Made by a program: the position numbers and the translations under genes | In this document: positions 58,240 to 64,000 of the stretch, piece by piece | Position numbering within the stretch: position 1 is the stretch's first letter | Layout of the letters: every line of letters starts with the position of its first letter | DNA from: JAXLRU01 sp046330935 | GTDB lineage: Bacteria > Actinomycetota > Actinomycetes > Actinomycetales > Kineosporiaceae | Direction of reading: 5' to 3' | Length of the DNA: 64,000 nucleotides | Assembly (NCBI GenBank): GCA_046330935.1 | Contig: JAXLRU010000005.1 | Coordinates: forward strand, 248,001-312,000 | Notes under the pieces: model-generated | What the model was told of the DNA's origin: nothing | The model's database searches: none | Seen by the model: only the letters and a program-made list of their open reading frames with translations

Positions 58240-59611
58240 CGTCGGGCGGGCGGGACGCCTCGCGGACGGGCATCCACGACACCAGCAGCAGCGTCATCAC
58301 CAGCCAGTACTGGTTGTAGAACGCCTGCTTGTTGACCAGGTTCGCCACGAGCAGGCACGTCGCGAGGATCCGCAGCGTGAGGCCCGGCGGCGGGTCCAGC
58401 CGTCGCACCAGCCAGGTGGCGGCGCCGAGGGTGAGGGCGAGCACCAGCCCGGTGACGGCGAAGGGCGGCGTCCAGCCCAGCTCCTGGATCGCGGCGATGT
58501 AGAGGGTGTCGGCGAACAGCAGCGCGCGGAAGGACACCAGCAGGGTCACCGTGTCGTGCCACATCGCGGCGGGGTCGGCCGACGCCCACGGGGCCATCGC
58601 TGCGCAGGCGAGCCCGGCGGCCGCCACGACGCGGCGGAGGCCGAATCGGCGCCAGGCGGCGGCCACCACGAGCAGGGGCCAGACGTGCTGCTTGGCGGTG
58701 AGGCCCAGGGCCAGGGCCGCCGTCCCCACCCGCGTGCGCCCCCGGACGGTGGCGACGTACCAGGCGGACAGGCACGCCAGCAGCACGGGCTCGGTCCACG
58801 CCTGCTCGACCTGCGTGGCGGTGCCCGGCAGGAGCAGGACCATCGCGGACAGCACCGCCACCGTCGTGGGGCTGGAGCAGCGCCCCGACGACGCAACGGG
58901 ACCCGCCACGGGCTGACGGCGTTCGGCGCGGCGCGCGACGAGCCAGGGCAGCAGCGCGGCGGTGACGGTGACGACGAGCAGCGCCCACCGCACGTCACCG
59001 GCCAGCCAGCGGCCGGGAGCCACGATCACGCCCATCCCGGGCAGGTAGGTGAAGGCGTCCTGCACGCCGGGCGACCCCCGCCACACCTGCGTGTACATGT
59101 TCTGCCCGCGGGCCGTCGCGTCCGCCGCCTGCTGCAGCATCACCCAGACGTCGATGTGCGGCGCAGGGTCGAGGCGAATGAGCAGGACCGCGGCCGTGAT
59201 GTGACCCGCGACAGCGGCACCCAGCACGGCGCCCGCGGCGCGCCCCCGCGAGGCGAGCACGATCCCCGCGGCCACGAGGGCAGCACCCGCCAGAACCAGT
59301 TTCACGGTGCGGGCCTGGGGGACGCTCAGGTACGTGAACGTGGGCGCCACCCACGTCCCGACCCCGCACGCCGCGAGCAGCGCGGCCGCCACGAGCGGGC
59401 TCGGCGAGGCCTCGGTCCCCTCACCGATGTGGGGCGCCATCCGGTGCCTGCGCAGCGCCACGACGAGGGAGCAGACCAGGGCCAGGGTCAGGGCGGTGTA
59501 GACCGCGACGATGCGCAGGTCGTACCGGGAGACGCTCGCGCTGGCGGCGACGGCGGCGACGACCACCAGGAACGGCCCCGCTGCCGTGGCCGCACCGCGT
59601 GCTCGCGTCAC
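58199..59611 (-). CDS. GT-C type membrane glycosyltransferase (GT87-like)
   Basis: 470-residue polytopic membrane protein with about 11 helices and the loop RLDPAPHIDVWVMLQQAADATARGQNMY, containing the Asp expected in polyprenyl-phosphate-mannose-using GT-C enzymes. GTG 59611 overlaps the response-regulator stop (GTGA). Position opposite pimB suggests lipid or glycan mannosylation (inference). Confidence 0.78.
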   Translation of the reverse strand: MTRARGAATAAGPFLVVVAAVAASASVSRYDLRIVAVYTALTLALVCSLVVALRRHRMAPHIGEGTEASPSPLVAAALLAACGVGTWVAPTFTYLSVPQARTVKLVLAGAALVAAGIVLASRGRAAGAVLGAAVAGHITAAVLLIRLDPAPHIDVWVMLQQAADATARGQNMYTQVWRGSPGVQDAFTYLPGMGVIVAPGRWLAGDVRWALLVVTVTAALLPWLVARRAERRQPVAGPVASSGRCSSPTTVAVLSAMVLLLPGTATQVEQAWTEPVLLACLSAWYVATVRGRTRVGTAALALGLTAKQHVWPLLVVAAAWRRFGLRRVVAAAGLACAAMAPWASADPAAMWHDTVTLLVSFRALLFADTLYIAAIQELGWTPPFAVTGLVLALTLGAATWLVRRLDPPPGLTLRILATCLLVANLVNKQAFYNQYWLVMTLLLVSWMPVREASRPPDVTRPGRRPAAAAA

Positions 59612-60336
59612 GGTCGGCCGGGCACGCCCGTGCCGCCGGGCTCCATCGCGCTCTCCACGAGCTGCAGGCGCACCGCCGCCATCACGGCCTGCGCCCGGTT
59701 GGCGGCCCCGAGCTTGTCGTAGATCTTGGCGACGTGCGTCTTCGCCGTGGACTCGCTGATGAACAGGCGGCGGGCGATCTGCGGGATGGCCAGGCCGTCG
59801 ACGAGGAGTCCGAGCACCTCGCGCTCGCGGGGGGACAGGCGGGGGCGGTCGGCGTCGGAGCCCGTGCGCTGCCACACCTCGTCGAGGTCGCGCGCGATGA
59901 ACTCGGCCGGATTGTCCAGGGCGTGGCGCGCAGCGACGATGACGTCGTCGGCAGGCGCGTCCTTGCCCACGAACGCCGAGGCGCCGGCCCGCGCCGCCGC
60001 GAGGACCTGCTCGTCCCCGGCGTACATCGTCAGCACCACGATCCCCAGCTTCGGCCGCTGTGCGCGGGCGGCCGCGGCGAGCGCGATCCCGTCGCCGTCG
60101 GGCAGGCGGATGTCGGTGACCATCACGTCGGGCCGCAGGTCGCGCAGGGCGGCGCGGGCGGCGGCCACGGTCGAGGCCTCGCCGACGACCTCCAGGCCGC
60201 CGGCGCGGTCGAACGCGCGGCGGAGCCCTTCCCGGATGAGCTGGTGGTCGTCGACGAGCAGGACGCGCGCGGCGCGGGCGCGGGACACGGGGGTGCCGGC
60301 GGTCGCCGGACCGGCGGGGTGGTTGGTCGCGCTCAT
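59608..60336 (-). CDS. NarL/LuxR-family response regulator
   Basis: 242 residues: receiver (about 24-140) with VDDHQLIREG, phospho-acceptor Asp in VMVTDIRLPDGDG, switch LTMYAGD and Lys in FVGKDAP; LuxR helix-turn-helix (about 165-230) with LSPREREVLGLLVDGLAIPQIA and STAKTHVAKIYDKLG. ATG overlaps the histidine kinase stop (ATGA). Cognate partner of the upstream kinase. Confidence 0.95.
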   Translation of the reverse strand: MSATNHPAGPATAGTPVSRARAARVLLVDDHQLIREGLRRAFDRAGGLEVVGEASTVAAARAALRDLRPDVMVTDIRLPDGDGIALAAAARAQRPKLGIVVLTMYAGDEQVLAAARAGASAFVGKDAPADDVIVAARHALDNPAEFIARDLDEVWQRTGSDADRPRLSPREREVLGLLVDGLAIPQIARRLFISESTAKTHVAKIYDKLGAANRAQAVMAAVRLQLVESAMEPGGTGVPGRP

Positions 60337-61961
60337 CGTGCGGCTCCTCCTCGGGGGATGCCAGGGGCGAGACCGGCGTCGGGGAGGGGCAGGCCGCCCG
60401 ACGGGGGGACCGCCGGGTCCAGCACCACCTCGACGCAGGTGCCGCCTTCTGTTCGACTGTCGATCGACAGCCGCGCGCCGATCCGCGCCGCGCGCTCACG
60501 CATCCCCGTGATGCCCATGCTTCCCACGCCCGCAGGTTGCAGGCCGATGCCGTCGTCGGTGACGACCAGCCTGACCCGTGGCGGGTCGACCCTGAGATCC
60601 ACCGACAGGGTCGTCGCCCGGGCGTGCCGGCGGACGTTGGTGACCGCCTCCTGCAGGATCCGCAGCAGCTCGATCTCGACCGAGGTGGGCAGCCGGACCG
60701 CGGTCTCGTCGAGACTGACGTGCACCTTCAGGCCGGAGTTGGCCCCGACCCGCCGCACGTACTCGCTCACCGCCGTTCCGAGCCCGGCCGTCTCGTCCAC
60801 CGCCGCCCGGAGGTCGAAGATCTGCAGCCGCAGTTCGGAGATCAGGGTACGCACCTGGCCGGCCAGATCCCGCAACCGGCCCGCCGTGATCTCGTCCGCG
60901 TCGCTGCGGATGTCGTCGACGAGGTAGGCCAGGGAGGCGAGGTCCTGGGCGATCCCGTCGTGGATCTCCCGGGCCACCCGGTGCCGCTCGTCGACCGTCG
61001 CCGAGCGCCTGACCTGGTCGAACAGCAGCGCGGAGGCCAGCCGCGGCGCGGCCCGCTCGAGGCTGGGGCGCAGCCGGACGGGGTCGCAGCCCGCGGTCTG
61101 ACCCCCTCGGATCACCACGACGGCGAGGGTCTGGTCACCCATGCGCACGGGCAGGGCGAGTTCGCGGTCGAGGATGCGCGCGGGGCGCCCGGTGTCCCAG
61201 GAGATCCGTGCGGCGTCGGTGAACGGCGAGGGCGCGCCGCGGTCGGTGGTCGACACCGCGGGCCCCGCCAGGGGCCAGATGATGCCGCTGTCGGTGCGCA
61301 GCAGCACCCAGCCGCGGCAGGCGGGCACGAGCGACTCGACCTCGTCGAGCAGGGCGGCGGCCACCGTGCGGGGTTCGAGGCCGAAGCTCAGCCGGCGACT
61401 GAGCGTGGACAGCTCGGTGAGCAGCCGGTGCGCCCCCGCGTAGGCGGGGTCGGGGGAGGGCCGCGGCACCAGCCGCACCCGGCGCAGGCTGGCCGACAGC
61501 ACCGCGACGACGACGAGCACGGGCACCCAGACCGACGTCCAGCCCGCCGTCTCCAGCCGGACCGACGCTTCGGCGACGGACACCGTCGCGACGATCAGCG
61601 TGGCCGCGGCGAGCCCCGCCACGGTCAGCCCGCCGGCGAACCCCGCCACGGCTCCCGCGGTGATGACGGGCGCGACGAGGTAGGGCAGGAAGAAGGCGCC
61701 GTCCCAGGTCATGGCGCCCAGGACGGCCGCCACCAGGACGGCCTCGACGACCGGTTGGACGAGCGGGTGGACGCGCGGCAGCGGCAGTCCGGCGAGGACG
61801 GCGACGGCGAGGAGGTAGGTGAACGTGAGCAGGGTGCGGGTCAGGTGGGTCTGGACCAGGGCCGAGGGCGCCGCACACAGCAGGAGCAGGCCCGCCCGCG
61901 CGGCCACGGGTGACCACGGGCGGGCGGTCACGAGGGCGACGGGGCGCAGCACGGCACTCAC
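60333..61961 (-). CDS. Membrane sensor histidine kinase (HisKA_3)
   Basis: 542 residues: an N-terminal region with about five or six helices (15-160), a GAF-like domain (about 185-335), a HisKA_3 dimerisation helix with phospho-His in VAREIHDGIAQDLASL (about 355), and an HATPase domain with LLRILQEAVTNVRRHA and VTDDGIGLQPAGVGSMGITGMRERA. GTG 61961 overlaps the acyl-CoA ligase stop (GTGA). Confidence 0.94.
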   Translation of the reverse strand: MSAVLRPVALVTARPWSPVAARAGLLLLCAAPSALVQTHLTRTLLTFTYLLAVAVLAGLPLPRVHPLVQPVVEAVLVAAVLGAMTWDGAFFLPYLVAPVITAGAVAGFAGGLTVAGLAAATLIVATVSVAEASVRLETAGWTSVWVPVLVVVAVLSASLRRVRLVPRPSPDPAYAGAHRLLTELSTLSRRLSFGLEPRTVAAALLDEVESLVPACRGWVLLRTDSGIIWPLAGPAVSTTDRGAPSPFTDAARISWDTGRPARILDRELALPVRMGDQTLAVVVIRGGQTAGCDPVRLRPSLERAAPRLASALLFDQVRRSATVDERHRVAREIHDGIAQDLASLAYLVDDIRSDADEITAGRLRDLAGQVRTLISELRLQIFDLRAAVDETAGLGTAVSEYVRRVGANSGLKVHVSLDETAVRLPTSVEIELLRILQEAVTNVRRHARATTLSVDLRVDPPRVRLVVTDDGIGLQPAGVGSMGITGMRERAARIGARLSIDSRTEGGTCVEVVLDPAVPPSGGLPLPDAGLAPGIPRGGAAR

Positions 61962-63748
61962 GCGTAGAGGTCGTCGACCGTGGACGCCAGATCCTTCATG
62001 ATCACCTGACGCCGCAGGCTCTGCTTGGCGGTGAGGTAGCCGTCGGCCTCGGTGAGGTCGAAGTCGAGCACCGTGAACCGCTTGATCGCCTCGGCGCGGC
62101 TGACGGTGGCGTTGGCGGCGTCCACGGCGCGCTGCAGCTCGGCGCGCACGGTCGGGTCGGCCGCGGCCGCCGGGACGTCCATGGGGGGCAGCCCGTGCGT
62201 CGACAGCCAGGTGCCGAGCATCTCGGGGTCCAGCGTGATCATCGCGGCGACGTAGGGCCGCTGGTCCCCGACGACCATGCACTGGGAGATCAGCGGGTGG
62301 GCCCGGATGACGTCCTCCAGCTGCATCGGCGAGACGTTCTTGCCTCCCGCCGTGACGATCAGCTCCTTCTTGCGCCCCGTGATCCGCACGTACCCGTCGT
62401 CGTCGATCTCGCCGAGATCGCCTGTGCGCAGCCACCCGTCGACGAGCACGGAGCCGGCCGCCTCGGGGTCGCCGTGGTAGCCCCGCATCACGTTGATCCC
62501 GCTTACGAGGAGCTCGCCGTCGGCGTCCACGCGCACCGACACCCCGGGCAGGGGCAGCCCCACGCTGCCCACGCGCACGAGCTCGGGGCGGTTGACGCTC
62601 ACGGGCGCGGTGGTCTCCGTCAGCCCCCAGCCCTCCAGCACGGTGATCCCCGCGCCGCGGAAGAAGTGGGCCAGGCGCTCGCCGAGGGGGGCGCCGCCGG
62701 ACACCGCCCACTCGACCCGCCCGCCGAGGGCGGCCCGCAGCCGGGCGTAGACCAGACGGTCGAACACGGCGTGCCGTAGCCGCAGCAGGAGGCCGGGGCC
62801 GCCGTCGTCGAGGCTGCGGCTGTACTCGATCGCCGTCTGCGAGGCCGCGCGGAAGATCGAGGACTTGCCCGAGGCCGCGGCCCGCGCCTCGGTCGCGTTG
62901 TAGATCTTCTCGAAGACCCGCGGGACGGCGAGCACGAACGTGGGGCGGAACGACGCGAGGTCGTCGGTCAGGTGCGTGACGTCGGGGGCGTGGCCCAGCC
63001 GGGCCCGTGCGCTGAGGCACAGCACCTGGATGAACCGGGCGAACACGTGCGCCAGCGGCAGGAACAGGAGGCTGGCAGCACCCGGGGCGCTCACCACCGA
63101 GCCGAGGACGGCCACGACGTTGTCCGCGAGCAGCGTGAAGTTCGCGTGGGTGAGCTCGCAGCCCTTGGGCCGGCCCGTCGTCCCCGACGTGTAGATGATC
63201 GTGGCCACCGAGTCCGCGTCCTGGCCCGCCCGGGCCGCCGCGAGTGCCTCCTCGTCGACGCCCGCTCCGGCCTGCACCAGGTGCTCGACGGCACCCTCGT
63301 CGAAGGTCCAGACCTCGCGCAGGTCGGGCAGCCGGTCGCGGACCGAGGCGACGGTCGCCGCGTGCGCGGGCGTCTCCACGACGCACGCCACCGCCCGGGA
63401 GTCGGACAGGATCCACGCGACCTGCTCCGCCGAGCTGGTCTCGTACACCGGCACGGTGACGGCCCCGCAGTGCCAGATCGCGAAGTCGAGCAGGGTCCAC
63501 TCGTAGCGGGTCTTGGCCATCAGCGCGACGCGGTCGCCGGGGCCGACGCCGGACGCCACGAGACCGCGGGCCACCTCGGTGACCTCGCGCAGGAAGTCGA
63601 CGCTGGTGACGTCGCGCCAGCCCTCGCCCTCGCGGCGCCCCAGGACGACGGCGTCCGGCGCCTGCGCGGCGTTGTCGAGGAGGATCTGCGGGAGGGTCCG
63701 TGGCTCGTGGTCGACCGCCGACGGTGACGAGAACTCGGTGAGGGTCAC
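61958..63748 (-). CDS. Long-chain fatty-acid--CoA ligase (AMP-dependent synthetase)
   Basis: 596-residue adenylate-forming enzyme activating fatty acids to acyl-CoA. Motifs: P-loop YTSGTTGRPKGCELTH, GWGLTETTAP, WLRTGDLGEIDDDGYVRITGRKKELI and the C-terminal YLTAKQSLRRQVIMKD. The first gene of a four-gene coupled operon with a two-component system and a GT-C transferase. GTG 63748 has AAGGAG upstream. Confidence 0.95.
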   Translation of the reverse strand: MTLTEFSSPSAVDHEPRTLPQILLDNAAQAPDAVVLGRREGEGWRDVTSVDFLREVTEVARGLVASGVGPGDRVALMAKTRYEWTLLDFAIWHCGAVTVPVYETSSAEQVAWILSDSRAVACVVETPAHAATVASVRDRLPDLREVWTFDEGAVEHLVQAGAGVDEEALAAARAGQDADSVATIIYTSGTTGRPKGCELTHANFTLLADNVVAVLGSVVSAPGAASLLFLPLAHVFARFIQVLCLSARARLGHAPDVTHLTDDLASFRPTFVLAVPRVFEKIYNATEARAAASGKSSIFRAASQTAIEYSRSLDDGGPGLLLRLRHAVFDRLVYARLRAALGGRVEWAVSGGAPLGERLAHFFRGAGITVLEGWGLTETTAPVSVNRPELVRVGSVGLPLPGVSVRVDADGELLVSGINVMRGYHGDPEAAGSVLVDGWLRTGDLGEIDDDGYVRITGRKKELIVTAGGKNVSPMQLEDVIRAHPLISQCMVVGDQRPYVAAMITLDPEMLGTWLSTHGLPPMDVPAAAADPTVRAELQRAVDAANATVSRAEAIKRFTVLDFDLTEADGYLTAKQSLRRQVIMKDLASTVDDLYA

Positions 63749-64000
63749 GATGAGTCGGCTCCTTCGTCGGTCGCGGGCCGGCCGTCGACGGGAGTGCGGG
63801 CCTGGCCAGACCATACCTACGCGAGCACGCACTCAGCCATGCGGACGCGGAAAGCGAGGCGATCACCGCCGCCGCGGCCCCGATGCCCGCCCCGCTCGCA
63901 GCCGTCAAGGGGCGCCGCGAGCGTGCCGAGGACCCTGGAGATGACCCAGCGAGAGCCGACCCATCGCGCCTCCGCGCGGCCCGACCGGTGCCCGCGCTGT
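63749..64000. other. Right edge: upstream region and possible start of another gene
   Basis: Contains the promoter area of the acyl-CoA ligase (TATGGT/TAGGTA hexamers on the minus strand near 63808-63820). A plus-strand ATG at 63941 preceded directly by GGAG gives 20 codons ending CPRC at the window edge. The ribosome site spacing is too short to claim a gene. Left unassigned. Confidence 0.25.

Noticed and set aside
63941..64000. Start of a plus-strand gene at the right edge.
   Set aside because: Only 20 codons are visible and the GGAG abuts the ATG; not supportable.
1..64000. tRNA, rRNA, CRISPR, prophage or IS elements.
   Set aside because: No TpsiC-box tRNA signature, rRNA-like conserved stretch, spaced repeats, integrase or transposase was seen on either strand.

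Overview
The window is chromosomal DNA of a very high-GC actinobacterium. The evidence is the codon bias, many GTG starts, a diheme QcrC/Rieske/QcrB bc1 complex next to aa3 oxidase genes (ctaCDF, ctaE), PimB, an actinobacterial GlnR box, and several families confined to Actinobacteria (DUF4191, DUF3043, DEDDh/GIY-YIG, HIRAN-free RDD next to glnA). From memory the order glnA-RDD-DUF4191-lipA-lipB-sucB-lpd-pepA ... erpA-sugar kinase-cta/qcr-trpD-DEDDh-NYN-NlpC/P60-pimB-acyl-CoA ligase resembles the Streptomyces core region. That makes most of the window conserved core, with a few insertions. A Kineosporiales-like organism is possible, but the genus cannot be fixed from sequence alone. No rRNA, tRNA, CRISPR, prophage or insertion sequence was seen.

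Layout. 1-3.6 kb: a five-domain GAF/GGDEF/EAL c-di-GMP enzyme. 3.6-7.1 kb: glnA with a GlnR box, an RDD membrane protein preceded by a tiny leaderless ORF, a small hypothetical and DUF4191. 7.1-11.8 kb: lipA and lipB, split by a secreted GH5 cellulase, then VanZ. 11.8-15.7 kb: FAD oxidoreductase, membrane pseudokinase, TIGR01777 epimerase. 15.8-22.5 kb: sucB, lpdA, a small protein, pepA, gcvT. 22.5-25.5 kb: a translationally coupled cobalamin operon (degenerate MBL-CobU fusion, degenerate CobT-like protein, CobS). 25.6-34.5 kb: small protein, aldo/keto reductase, DUF3043, M20 dipeptidase, a frameshifted GGDEF-EAL gene, nadA, glycerate kinase. 34.6-38.2 kb: erpA, PfkB kinase, aat, TusA-like protein and an NifS-like protein that has lost its PLP lysine. 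38.4-47.9 kb: the respiratory block ctaCDF -> and <- qcrB-qcrA-qcrC-ctaE, converging on an L,D-transpeptidase and a 440-bp unexplained spacer. 48-54 kb: degenerate receiver plus trpD, DEDDh/GIY-YIG nuclease plus Lrp-like ligand domain, zinc-ribbon protein plus NYN protein, Cys-rich protein. 54.1-64 kb: NlpC/P60 hydrolase, HExxH membrane protein plus pimB, and the operon acyl-CoA ligase, histidine kinase, response regulator, GT-C glycosyltransferase.

Two expression features run through the window. About seventeen genes have a TANNNT-like hexamer 6-8 nt before an ATG or GTG, the signature of leaderless transcripts. At least eleven gene pairs are joined by a 4-nt GTGA/ATGA stop-start overlap. 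The most unusual items are the catalytically eroded paralogues (NifS-like, CobT-like, MBL half of the CobU fusion, pseudokinase, receiver, GGDNF cyclase), the leaderless micro-ORF before the RDD gene, the cellulase with a Lys/Thr-rich linker, and the 20-bp palindrome between ctaE and the trpD operon.
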